NCBI RefSeq assembly: GCF_036492835.1
Contig: NZ_AP025314.1
Location: forward strand, 248,001-312,000
Direction: 5' to 3'
DNA from: Fulvitalea axinellae
Lineage (GTDB): Bacteria > Bacteroidota > Bacteroidia > Cytophagales > Cyclobacteriaceae
Length of the DNA stretch: 64,000 bases
Within the stretch, counting starts at the first letter, position 1, and each line of letters opens with the position of its first letter. Positions 41,551 to 49,795 of the stretch are shown here, piece by piece. Position numbers and translations under genes: made by a program. Under the pieces are notes generated by a model. It searched no databases and was not told the origin of the DNA. It saw only the letters and a list, made by a program, of their open reading frames with translations.

Positions 41551-41865
41551 AAGATCTGTATTGGATTACCTCTGGTGTGATTGTTTTTATAAAAATATAT
41601 ACTTTGTAATATAAGTACATAGAGCGATGTTTCATAATAAGACTATATTAATCTATTGCTTCACTTCTTGTGATACTTGGTTTTTTAGGTGGGGAGCATG
41701 TACTTTTAAATGTAGTATGGGATTGTTTCTAACCCAGTTTGAAAAAAGCTTAGTAGGAGGTTTAGAAAAAATATAAGGTAACGGTACCTATTAGGAGATT
41801 TTTCCGAGTCTTGTAAAAGCTGAGTATTACACGGGGTAGGGAAAGGTCGCCAATACATTAAAACA
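41551..41865. other. Intergenic, no gene seen
   Basis: AT-rich spacer between the secreted protein gene start and the terminator of the hydrolase pair. It should contain the promoter of the gene at 39865-41550, but no clear consensus was found. Confidence 0.5.
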
Positions 41866-41898
41866 GAAAAAACGGGACAAGGCCTTCTACCCTGCCCC
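41866..41898 (-). terminator. Terminator of the EEP-SGNH operon
   Basis: On the complement strand GGGGCAGGG pairs with CCTTGTCCC (two G-T pairs), followed by GTTTTTTC. It lies 13 bp beyond the SGNH hydrolase stop. Confidence 0.65.
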
Positions 41899-41911
41899 AT
41901 CATACTTTTTG

Positions 41912-43036
41912 TTAAAGCGAAGGACTCTGGCCTTCCTGGACCAAAGCCTTTCGGATAAGTTTTTCGTAAGCGTCAGCATATTGTAGCATGCCGTGGTCGT
42001 TGGGGTGGATGGTGTCTACGTACGATTCTATACCCAAGCCCAGCTCCGTTTTGCTTAGGAGATAAACCTTGGTGTAGCCTTTTCTTTTCAAATGTTTATA
42101 TGCCTTGCGCAAAGCCTTGTTTAGGCTGATGTACTTCTCTTTGCTCTTGCGGTTGGTCTCCCCGTCAGCATAGCCGATGTGTTCCGTCAGGATTATGGGA
42201 GTGTCGGGCCGGAGCTCCCTTAGGCGCTTTACGGCCGCTATGGCCAGGGCCTCGGTGTCGTCCGATTTCGGTTTTAGGTTCGGTAGGCAGTCCAGGATAT
42301 ACAAAGAAGCTTCAATCTCGCCGATTAATTCTATCAGCTCGGGCTCCAAGCGTCCGTTGCCCGAGAAGCCCAAGTTGACCATCGGGCGATCCAGCTGGCG
42401 TTCCAAGATATTGGTCCAAGTCATGCCGGGACGCGATACGCAGGCCCCTTGGCAAATTGACGTGCCGTAAGCCACTATCGGTTTTTCCATCTTGGCGGGT
42501 ATCGGCCTGAAATCTGCTTCGGCGGATACGCCTATCACCAAACTGTCCACCTCGTTGTACAAGGGTAAAAACAATCGGTATTCCCTCCCCCGCTTTTCAT
42601 ATTTGCGGGATTTTTCATTGATAACGAAATTGAAACGGCTATCGGCCCCGATGGAGTAGGAACCCCAACACCGGAGCCACTCTCCGTCGGCGGATTTGGC
42701 GAACAGGTCCAGCCCGCTGACGCCCGTGGAGGGCATATGGCGCAAGGCCACGGGGCCTTTGAGCTTGTAGCGCACCCGGATATCGGAGGCGTTGGTGTGG
42801 AAACGGATCGACAAGCCGGCCGATTCCCTTGACAATTTCCATACGGGCTTCCGTACCTCCTTCTCGGCGCGGGCGGGTAGACGGTGGTAGGTCGATTGTA
42901 CTTCGGAAGGCCAGGCTTGACCCATCACAGCGGGAAAATCGGCTTGGGCCGGATTCCACCATTTTATCTCCGGTCCTTGGCCGAATGCGACTTGGCAATA
43001 CAGCAAAGCCGTGAGGATTAGGCTGAAAAATCTCAT
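41912..43036 (-). CDS. SGNH/GDSL hydrolase with N-terminal beta domain
   Basis: 374 residues with a signal peptide (MRFFSLILTALLYCQVAFG). About 150 residues of beta structure (GLSIRFHTNASDIRVRYKLK) precede the SGNH fold: block I PIVAYGTSICQGACVSRPG with the Ser nucleophile, block II MVNLGFSGNGRLEPE (Gly, Asn), and block V VDTIHPNDHGMLQ with the Asp-x-x-His pair. This two-domain layout is common in Bacteroidota carbohydrate esterases and related lipases. Exported esterase, substrate unknown. It lies 31 bp downstream of an exported EEP phosphatase gene, forming a two-gene operon with a shared terminator. Confidence 0.88.
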   Translation of the reverse strand: MRFFSLILTALLYCQVAFGQGPEIKWWNPAQADFPAVMGQAWPSEVQSTYHRLPARAEKEVRKPVWKLSRESAGLSIRFHTNASDIRVRYKLKGPVALRHMPSTGVSGLDLFAKSADGEWLRCWGSYSIGADSRFNFVINEKSRKYEKRGREYRLFLPLYNEVDSLVIGVSAEADFRPIPAKMEKPIVAYGTSICQGACVSRPGMTWTNILERQLDRPMVNLGFSGNGRLEPELIELIGEIEASLYILDCLPNLKPKSDDTEALAIAAVKRLRELRPDTPIILTEHIGYADGETNRKSKEKYISLNKALRKAYKHLKRKGYTKVYLLSKTELGLGIESYVDTIHPNDHGMLQYADAYEKLIRKALVQEGQSPSL

Positions 43037-43067
43037 TGGGTCTAAAGTGTGTTGTTTGAAAGTGGCT

Positions 43068-43865
43068 TTACCTCTTGTTATGAATCAACTCCAAAGTCAT
43101 CAGGACGGGCAGATGATCGGAGGCCACCCGCTCCGGGATTACTTCTACTGCTACTACGCGCCAGCGCTTGGCAGGACGGGGCATTACGTAATCGATCTGT
43201 TCGGTTGGTTTATCCGAGGGAATAGTGGGTATTTCCCTGTTCAGGTTTTCGTATACCCAGCCTTTTTTCCGCAACAGCTTCACCGGAGCTGAATCCGGCG
43301 TAGCGTTCAAATCACCGGTAAGGATGGCGGGGCGTTTGGCGTCGTCCTTAAAGAAAGCGATCTCTATTACTTCCACCGCACCTTTGCGTGCCACTTCTGA
43401 GCCGATGCTCGGTAACCAATCGAAATGCGTGTTGACAAACCGGACTGTGGCGCCCCGGCCGTATATCTGAGACAAATCCACATCGACGCACATGGCTTGG
43501 TAACGGCTACTGCTGGCGCTGGGGATGGACTCGTTGCCTACATACCGGAAAGGAAGCTTGGAAAGCACGGCGTCGCCGTAGCCGGAATTGGACTCTTTGG
43601 ACGGTCCGAATACAGCTTTCATATGAGTAAGCGCCCCCAGCTTGGCGGCCATGGTGGAGTCGCCGATTTCCTGCAGACCGACAATATCCGGATCCAGCCT
43701 GCGGATAACGCCGGCTATCCGCTCCAGATCGGTTTTGGAATCCATACCCAAGCCGTAGTGGATATTGTAACTTAAGACTTTGATGGTTTTCGGTTTTTTT
43801 CTTGCCTGCGTAGAGTGATGGGAGAAAAGGATTACTGAAAGAATCAAAAAAGTGAATGTTCGCAT
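43068..43865 (-). CDS. Exported endonuclease/exonuclease/phosphatase family protein
   Basis: 265 residues, signal peptide MRTFTFLILSVILFSHHSTQA. EEP fold motifs: KVLSYNIHYGLG, DIVGLQEIGD with the metal-binding Glu, VRFVNTHFDWL, PAILTGDLNATPD, EQIDYVMP, and the closing ASDHLPVLM. Such secreted EEP enzymes act as phosphodiesterases or phosphatases on lipids, sugars or nucleic acids; substrate cannot be told here. First gene of a pair with the SGNH hydrolase, which suggests joint breakdown of an esterified and phosphorylated substrate. Confidence 0.88.
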   Translation of the reverse strand: MRTFTFLILSVILFSHHSTQARKKPKTIKVLSYNIHYGLGMDSKTDLERIAGVIRRLDPDIVGLQEIGDSTMAAKLGALTHMKAVFGPSKESNSGYGDAVLSKLPFRYVGNESIPSASSSRYQAMCVDVDLSQIYGRGATVRFVNTHFDWLPSIGSEVARKGAVEVIEIAFFKDDAKRPAILTGDLNATPDSAPVKLLRKKGWVYENLNREIPTIPSDKPTEQIDYVMPRPAKRWRVVAVEVIPERVASDHLPVLMTLELIHNKR

Positions 43866-44100
43866 ATCATATTGAAATTTGGCGCCGTAGCGCAGTGAAA
43901 AACCCGCAGGAGTACGGGCATAAGCATAATATCACTATCTCCGGGCTTAATAACAAGGCTTTGGAAGGCCTAAGCCATCTCTTCAAAAATTACGGATTGG
44001 TCAGATGAGAGGCTGTTGAAAAGGGAAAGGTTTTAGGCTTGTTGAAAAACGACATCAATCATATTTAAATATAAAAACATTACTTTATATAAATAATTGT

Positions 44101-44108
44101 TAAATTTG
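44101..44108 (+). promoter_or_regulatory. Putative -7 element
   Basis: TAAATTTG matches TAnnTTTG exactly, within an AT-rich tract 53 bp upstream of the lipoprotein start; the upstream TTTG box is degenerate (TTTA). Confidence 0.45.
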
Positions 44109-44161
44109 GTCCTTGATATTGTTTATAGTGTATAATTTATCTTTTTAATATTTATTTTATC

Positions 44162-45505
44162 ATGCAAAAGAGTGAGTGTGTTGTGGGTTTTTCTGGGTTA
44201 AAAACCGTTAGAAAAACAGCGTTTGCGGTATTGGTTGGCTTGAGTATGGGTTTGGTCGCTTGTGACGATTCTGATGATCCCGTGACTGAAGAGGAGCTTC
44301 AGGCAAAAGACCTGAGTGGCGAATATATGTTCTCGAAAGCTTTTGTGGGAGACGCTCCGGTAGCGGAGATCGAATATGACGGGGAAAACAATGCCGTAAG
44401 CATTACTTCCACTGAAGTAGTGGATGGAGAAGTGCGCAAAAGCCAGAGTGTCAAAAAGCATTTTTCTGGCAATAAGGTGGGCGTAGAACAAATAGTTTAC
44501 GCCGTTGAGGATGAGACAGAAGTCAGTTATACGTATTATAATGCGCCCTATAATACGAGAGTGGCCACGGAAGCTGATATAGCGAAAGGTCCATTCTACA
44601 AGAAAGTCGTAGGCAGTGAAGAACGTACATTTTTCACAAGCTTGGGAGGAAGTACGATGTATGCGTATGACTATAAAAGCTCGGACGTCAGGATTCTTAC
44701 GCCTGAAAATAAGGAGTTCTTGGGATGGTATTATGAAGAGCGGATAGGTGATGAGATGAGGGAATATTATCGTGAGTACACGCTATCAGATCTTCTCAGG
44801 GTGTTTGTTCTGGATGCCATAGGCACAGCCACGGACTACAAAGTCGGCGACGTAAAGAAAAACGGCTTTCAGGAGCTGATCTACAATGAGGACAAGCAGA
44901 TTACGCGGATTGAGGAAAAATCCGGTGACGAAGTACAGTCATACACAACTATGGAGTACGCTGACGGCAAGTTGTTTAACTCCAAAGAGTATATCAAGGA
45001 TGGGGACGGCTTTAAGCTGAGAGCTTATCTTGATTACGAGTACGATAACAACGGGAATCTGATCCAGGCTACTTCAAAGGAAGACGACGAGATCGAGGAG
45101 ACCGTACAGTTCAAAGCCGAATATGACGACAAGGGCAACCCTGTGGAGATTTGGCGTTGGCAGTCCGCTGAATATAAGTGGGAGAAGGATGCGAATAATG
45201 AATGGCAAAAGATTCTCGTCAAGGAAAAAGGACTCTATTCGGCGGTTAAGATCGAATACAATACCGAGTACAAGAACTTCTTTGGCCATGGTCTGGTAGC
45301 GCTCTTTCCGGAGTTGGAAGGAATCGGGATGAAGAACGCCCCGAGCCGGATCACCATCACCGGAAAAACCGATTACGCCGACATCAAATACTCGGACTTC
45401 AACGAGGGAGGCTATGCCCAAGTGGCGGAGCTGTTTAGGTATGACAAAGAAGGTAGCGTGCCGACCACTTTCAAGCTGAAACTTGAATACGTAAAAAAGA
45501 AATAA
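44162..45505 (+). CDS. Hypothetical lipoprotein
   Basis: 447 residues. The lipobox MGLVAC lies about 35 residues in, so the true start may be an internal codon; the ATG at 44162 is kept because it is the first after the promoter. The mature part is acidic (DDSDDPVTEEE) and contains repeating beta hairpins of the YD/RHS-like type: YEYDNNGNLIQATSKEDDE, AEYDDKGNPVEIWRWQS. Repeats of this kind bind carbohydrate or simply stack as beta structure. No enzyme motif. A terminator follows 26 bp after the stop. Confidence 0.65.
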   Translation: MQKSECVVGFSGLKTVRKTAFAVLVGLSMGLVACDDSDDPVTEEELQAKDLSGEYMFSKAFVGDAPVAEIEYDGENNAVSITSTEVVDGEVRKSQSVKKHFSGNKVGVEQIVYAVEDETEVSYTYYNAPYNTRVATEADIAKGPFYKKVVGSEERTFFTSLGGSTMYAYDYKSSDVRILTPENKEFLGWYYEERIGDEMREYYREYTLSDLLRVFVLDAIGTATDYKVGDVKKNGFQELIYNEDKQITRIEEKSGDEVQSYTTMEYADGKLFNSKEYIKDGDGFKLRAYLDYEYDNNGNLIQATSKEDDEIEETVQFKAEYDDKGNPVEIWRWQSAEYKWEKDANNEWQKILVKEKGLYSAVKIEYNTEYKNFFGHGLVALFPELEGIGMKNAPSRITITGKTDYADIKYSDFNEGGYAQVAELFRYDKEGSVPTTFKLKLEYVKKK

Positions 45506-45530
45506 TCCGTAAGGTTGTGTGTAATATATA

Positions 45531-45560
45531 AAAGTGGCGGGGTATTCCGCCACTTTTTTT
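45531..45560. terminator. Terminator between convergent genes
   Basis: AAAGTGGCGG / CCGCCACTTT stem, loop GGTATT, with a T-run on the plus side. A near-identical hairpin occurs at 48584-48616. Confidence 0.85.
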
Positions 45561-45620
45561 GTTTGTGCGCATCAGGCTTTCGGGACCTTCATCGCCCTTG
45601 GATAAGGATAATAAGAACAC

Positions 45621-47933
45621 CTATCGCTTTATGATTTTTTGGATTGACTTGCCGTCAATGCGTAGCAGATACATGCCTTTGGTCAAATCGGAACAGTTAA
45701 AGACATGGCTACCGCTTTCCGCCACGGTCTTTTTGATGACGGTCCCGCTAAGGTTTACAAGTTCGACATTGCTTCCGGCGGTCAGGCCTTGCAGGCGCAA
45801 TTGGTCTTGGACAGGGTTAGGAGCGAAAGAAATCCGGTGTTCCTTTTCCACATCCAGCAGTTTGGCTATTGTGAAAAGCACCTCTTTCAGTTCCATCTTG
45901 TAATTTTTTCCAGCATCTAGGGTGCCGACTAAAATCTTGTAAGTTCCGGTCTCTTCGCCTTCCTCACGAACAAGGTTTCCGGTGATTTTGTCGCCGTTGA
46001 TCAAGCCCTCTTGCGTGTAAGTGAGCTCGGGATCGTCTTTGCCTACCTCTTTTATCTGCTTGTCGGGAGAGATGGTCAACGCTTTGGGCTTGACAAGTAT
46101 TTGTTTCTCGATTGTCAATGCGTTGTAGTCGCCGGCCGATTCCAACGTTGCGCGGATCGTGATCAATCCGGCCTCTTTTGCGTGCAATACCGTTCCCTCA
46201 ATCTGGCTGCTGTTTTCCGAGATAATTTGCTCGAAGTTGATCTTACTGCTTGAGTTGGTGGAGGCTTCAAGCGTTAATTGCTCGCCATAGGTAATGGATG
46301 CCGGCAATTTCCAAGTGATGGTGGTCTGCCCGACGGTATAAGGCTCCGTCTCTATAAATTGGTCCCTGAAACCGCCCCAAGTTCTTAAGGCGTTGTTACT
46401 GATACGGCACTTGTAGATGCCCTCCTGCTTGAACTGGAACTTGCCCGTTTCGATTTGGCGCACGGGAGCTTCGTCGTTGGGCTCCGCTTCGGTATCTACC
46501 GCAACTGCCTCATTATTGTTGTTGACCCACTCGTAGTTGCTCGCCTGTCCGTAGATTTCCTTTTGGCTACTCAGGTCGATAGTCTCCCCTGTTGTCAGGA
46601 ACGGGTTTTCCGTAAGGCGAACTTGAAACTGCGGGTATATATGAGTGAATTCACGGTCCCATTTTGAATAGCCCGGCGTCTGGAACGACTCGAAGGAAAG
46701 CCGGTTCTTGGAGAGTTTGGGTTCCCACAGGTTCTCCATGGTGGTCAGGTTCAGGCTACTAAGATGGTTGTCGGTGCAGTCGAGCCTTCTCATGTTCGTG
46801 TTTTTGCTCAAGTCCAGTACCGTGAGCTGGTTTTTGGAGCAATTCAATTTCGACAAATTGGGAGAGTTGCTCAAATCCAAATCCGTAAGCTGGTTCTCCG
46901 TGCACGTAAGGGTGTTCAGGGGCGGAGATCCCTTCAAAGACGTAAGTTGGTTTTTGGAACAATAGACGTGAGTCAGTGCCTTATTCTGGCTCAGATCCAG
47001 TTTCGTGAGCTGATTGCTTGAGCATTCCAGTCGTTTCAAGGTTGGAACTTCACTCAAGTCCAAATAGGCGAATTGGTTGTTGTAGCAGTAAAGCTGTTCC
47101 AACGCGATATTCGCACTGAGGTCCAATTCTGTTAGCTTATTGGAACTGCATCTTAGTTCTACAAGGGCCGGGTTGTCGCTCAGGTCCAAGGATTCGAGCT
47201 GGTTGCTGTAGCAGTGAAGTTGTTCCAAAGCAGCGTTTGCGCTGAGATTCAAATTCGTGAGCTTGTTATGATAGCATTTCGCGATCAATAACGCCGGGTT
47301 GTTACTCAAGTCCAGAGTCTCGACTTGGGTGTTCGTACAAGTGAGCTCTTTTAGCGCCTTGCAACCGCTCAAATCCAAGGTCTTGAGCTGGCGGTTTTCG
47401 TCGCAGTTCAGGATCAACAAGCCTGAGGTTTCGCTCAGGGTAAGGGACGGGAATTGGTTACGGTTGCAATAGAGTTCCTGTAGCGCTTTGCATCCGCCTA
47501 AATCTATAGACGTGAGCTGGTTGTACATGCATTTTACGTCCAGCAGGCTGGCGCAGCCGTTCAGGTTCAGGTCAGTGAGTTGGTTGTCGTAGCATACCAA
47601 CGAAGTCAAAGCCGTGAGTTTGTGGAGGTCCAGGCTTCCTTTGAGCTTTTTGCTCCCTACCGACAGTTTTTTTATCCGAAGGGGCGATTTCTCTTCATCC
47701 CATTCCACGGTGTTGGTGCCGTCGGTGGTTTGGAAAGTGCCTTGCGCCGCGTCAATGGTCCAAGGGAGTTTGCTTCTGTCCTCCTCGTTCTGGAGTTCCT
47801 GCATTTCCAAAATGGCTTGCAGGGTGGCTAAGTCGTCCGGATGGCAATTGGTAAGTGTGGTTTGGGCTATCGCCGTTCCGCGGAAGAGCAGAAACAGCAA
47901 CGCTAAAAAGCAAAACCGATACATCTTGTTCAT
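45621..47933 (-). CDS. T9SS-secreted leucine-rich repeat protein with MBG domain
   Basis: 770 residues. Signal peptide MNKMYRFCFLALLFLLFRGT. About 15 tandem leucine-rich repeats of 20-21 residues (consensus ALxxLxCxxNQLTxLDLSxN) span about 95-410, visible as tandem DNA repeats. Ig-like regions follow, then an MBG-type domain (KALTISPDKQIKEVGKDDPE, GINGDKITG-like core) near 610-690, and a C-terminal type A sorting domain (ISFAPNPVQDQLRLQGL, GMYLLRIDGKSIQKIIKR). It is predicted to be secreted by the type IX system and surface-exposed, likely an adhesin. Confidence 0.88.
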   Translation of the reverse strand: MNKMYRFCFLALLFLLFRGTAIAQTTLTNCHPDDLATLQAILEMQELQNEEDRSKLPWTIDAAQGTFQTTDGTNTVEWDEEKSPLRIKKLSVGSKKLKGSLDLHKLTALTSLVCYDNQLTDLNLNGCASLLDVKCMYNQLTSIDLGGCKALQELYCNRNQFPSLTLSETSGLLILNCDENRQLKTLDLSGCKALKELTCTNTQVETLDLSNNPALLIAKCYHNKLTNLNLSANAALEQLHCYSNQLESLDLSDNPALVELRCSSNKLTELDLSANIALEQLYCYNNQFAYLDLSEVPTLKRLECSSNQLTKLDLSQNKALTHVYCSKNQLTSLKGSPPLNTLTCTENQLTDLDLSNSPNLSKLNCSKNQLTVLDLSKNTNMRRLDCTDNHLSSLNLTTMENLWEPKLSKNRLSFESFQTPGYSKWDREFTHIYPQFQVRLTENPFLTTGETIDLSSQKEIYGQASNYEWVNNNNEAVAVDTEAEPNDEAPVRQIETGKFQFKQEGIYKCRISNNALRTWGGFRDQFIETEPYTVGQTTITWKLPASITYGEQLTLEASTNSSSKINFEQIISENSSQIEGTVLHAKEAGLITIRATLESAGDYNALTIEKQILVKPKALTISPDKQIKEVGKDDPELTYTQEGLINGDKITGNLVREEGEETGTYKILVGTLDAGKNYKMELKEVLFTIAKLLDVEKEHRISFAPNPVQDQLRLQGLTAGSNVELVNLSGTVIKKTVAESGSHVFNCSDLTKGMYLLRIDGKSIQKIIKR

Positions 47934-48583
47934 TTTTGTAAACTAGTTTTTAGTAATAAACTATTCGTATTCCCGCTTAATTGGGGTATGGTTCAAAGGC
48001 AATTATTCGGCTTGTTTGAGGTGGCGTTCGGTGTTTAGGGAGTCATGGAGTTTGGTCGTCCGGAATAGTGGCTAGCTTGTTGGCGTTTCCGCATAAAGTT
48101 TAAAACTCGTCCCTACAATTCAACTCCGTTTTCCGGCGCTCTGGTTGGCTGTTTTCGGCCTAGCAAGCGCCAAACGATGCAAGTAAAAAGTCAGCTCGTA
48201 AAAAACATGAACCGAATTTAATACATAAAAACATAAAATTACTTAAATGTGATGCGGAATTAAGTGAGTGTATGAGTTTCCATTTGGATTTGGCGTCTGC
48301 GTATTGTCCTGTTGTAGGTTTATTACGCTTTTTAAATGATTAATATTCAGTTTAATGGCTGGAATAGGGGTTTTTGAGATGTTGAAAAATAGGCGAAGAA
48401 AAAAAGTGAGAATTCAATCCAATGCAAAAAAGTATAAATTTACATAAGTGTGGTTTCTGGTCAGTTTCCTTTTTGCGTCCATCCGGCGACTTGTCTGTTT
48501 GACCTATTTGCGAGTGGTTAACCAAGATTTTGTCAAACGTGGTTGGGGGCGAAGGTGTCGATCGGAAGGAGGAAACTTTAATA
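47934..48583. other. 650-bp intergenic region
   Basis: No frame on either strand looks coding. It contains ACTTAA...TTAAGT and a few small inverted repeats but no structure I can name. It must include the promoter of the divergently placed LRR gene. Confidence 0.5.
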
Positions 48584-48616
48584 TAAAAAGCGGTGGGATA
48601 CCCCGCCACTTTTTTG
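48584..48616. terminator. Terminator for the alpha/beta hydrolase gene
   Basis: GTGGCGGGG / CCCaCCGC-type stem flanked by T-runs on both strands, 50 bp beyond the hydrolase stop. It closely resembles the hairpin at 45531-45560, which suggests copying of terminator sequence. Confidence 0.75.
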
Positions 48617-48665
48617 CTTTTCGGGAAACCGTCCGGTCATGCTTGTATTGTCAGGGGTGGGGCCG

Positions 48666-49493
48666 CTATGGCGCCGGTCGCTCTATGAATTTTTCTATCT
48701 CCGTTATCAGCTCACGGGGCCTTTCCTCTATAACGAGGTGCCCGCTTTCGGGAACCGTTATCAACTGACTGCCCGGTATCAGCCCGTTTAGTTTTTCGCC
48801 TTTCTCCAAAGGAATCCAAACGTCGTCTTCGCCCCACAGAATCAGGGTCGGGATCTTTATATCCTTGTACCTGCCCTGTATCTGATCGGTATACTTTTGG
48901 TCGGCCTGGGCTATCTGTCTGTAAAACGCGGCCTTTCCCTTTTCGCCCGTCCAGGGCTCGATAATCCCCTCTATGGTCTCCTGGTCCAGGTTGCCGTGGG
49001 CGGCGGTTTTGATATAAGCCCCAACAACCGCCTCGTGGATATAATCCGGCATGCCCGAGAAAGCCTCTTCATGCTTGTTCACGTGATTGAAAAAAGGCGA
49101 ACCCCACGGAGAAATAGCCACCGGGTCGATAACCACCAGTTTTTCGTATCGCTTTCCGTTCAGCAAATGGGTCCTGAATACTGTCGCCCCCCCGAAGTCA
49201 TGCCCGATCACGACCGGTCTATCCAGTTCCCAAAAATCAAGCAATGCGGTCAGGGCTTCATTCTGTATACCCAACGAGACGTCGCCGTCAGACTTGTCCG
49301 ACTGTCCATACCCCAACAGGTCGTAATAATAGACCCGGTACCTGTCTGACAATCCGGAAATCAGGTGCCTTAGGCTGAAAGACGACCAAGGGGTCCCGTG
49401 TACGATAACCAGGGCTTTCCCCCGCCCCCTGACTCCCCAGCGGATTTCCCTGCCCCGAAAGTCAAAACTGTTTTCCAAAACCCAATTTCCCAT
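48666..49493 (-). CDS. Alpha/beta hydrolase with Asp nucleophile
   Basis: 275 residues. Oxyanion strand LVIVHGTPWSSFSLRHLI, nucleophile elbow VVIGHDFGGATVFR with Asp in place of Ser, acid region ILWGEDDVWIPLEKG, and catalytic His in VPESGHLVIEERP. An Asp nucleophile within G-H-D-x-G-G places it with epoxide hydrolases and haloalkane/fluoroacetate dehalogenases. The halide-stabilising Trp after HGTP (HGTPWSS) rather favours a dehalogenase-type or epoxide substrate. Cytoplasmic, no signal peptide. Stand-alone gene. Confidence 0.85.
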   Translation of the reverse strand: MGNWVLENSFDFRGREIRWGVRGRGKALVIVHGTPWSSFSLRHLISGLSDRYRVYYYDLLGYGQSDKSDGDVSLGIQNEALTALLDFWELDRPVVIGHDFGGATVFRTHLLNGKRYEKLVVIDPVAISPWGSPFFNHVNKHEEAFSGMPDYIHEAVVGAYIKTAAHGNLDQETIEGIIEPWTGEKGKAAFYRQIAQADQKYTDQIQGRYKDIKIPTLILWGEDDVWIPLEKGEKLNGLIPGSQLITVPESGHLVIEERPRELITEIEKFIERPAP

Positions 49494-49721
49494 ATTACGG
49501 TCATTCTTAAGTGTCCGCTTAATTTCTTGGACTCCAATCTTAAATACAACACTTCTTCGGCGTTTGAAAGTGTTGTGTTTGCGTACGTTTAAAAAACAAA
49601 CTAGATGTAGGAGCTGGGCTCGCTCTGTCCGGGTTGGTTATCAGGCGGGAGTTTTTTCTCAAAAATATCCTTGGGACTTTGAGAGTATGGCATAGCTGTA
49701 AAGAGCTGGTTTGGATTTACA

Positions 49722-49755
49722 ATACAAAAGAGCCTCCAACCATAATGTCGGAGGC
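49722..49755 (-). terminator. Terminator of the TonB-dependent receptor gene
   Basis: On the complement strand GCCTCC / GGAGGC with a 12-base loop, followed by TCTTTTG. It lies 40 bp beyond the receptor stop. Confidence 0.75.
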
Positions 49756-49795
49756 CCTTTCTACTCTTGCCATTCTTATTGTTCGAACTGCCTGG

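Noticed and set aside
43856..44008. 50-residue plus-strand frame ending ALEGLSHLFKNYGLVR, protein-like in tone
   Set aside because: It overlaps the start of the EEP gene on the other strand and has no recognisable family; perhaps a relic, but too weak to list.
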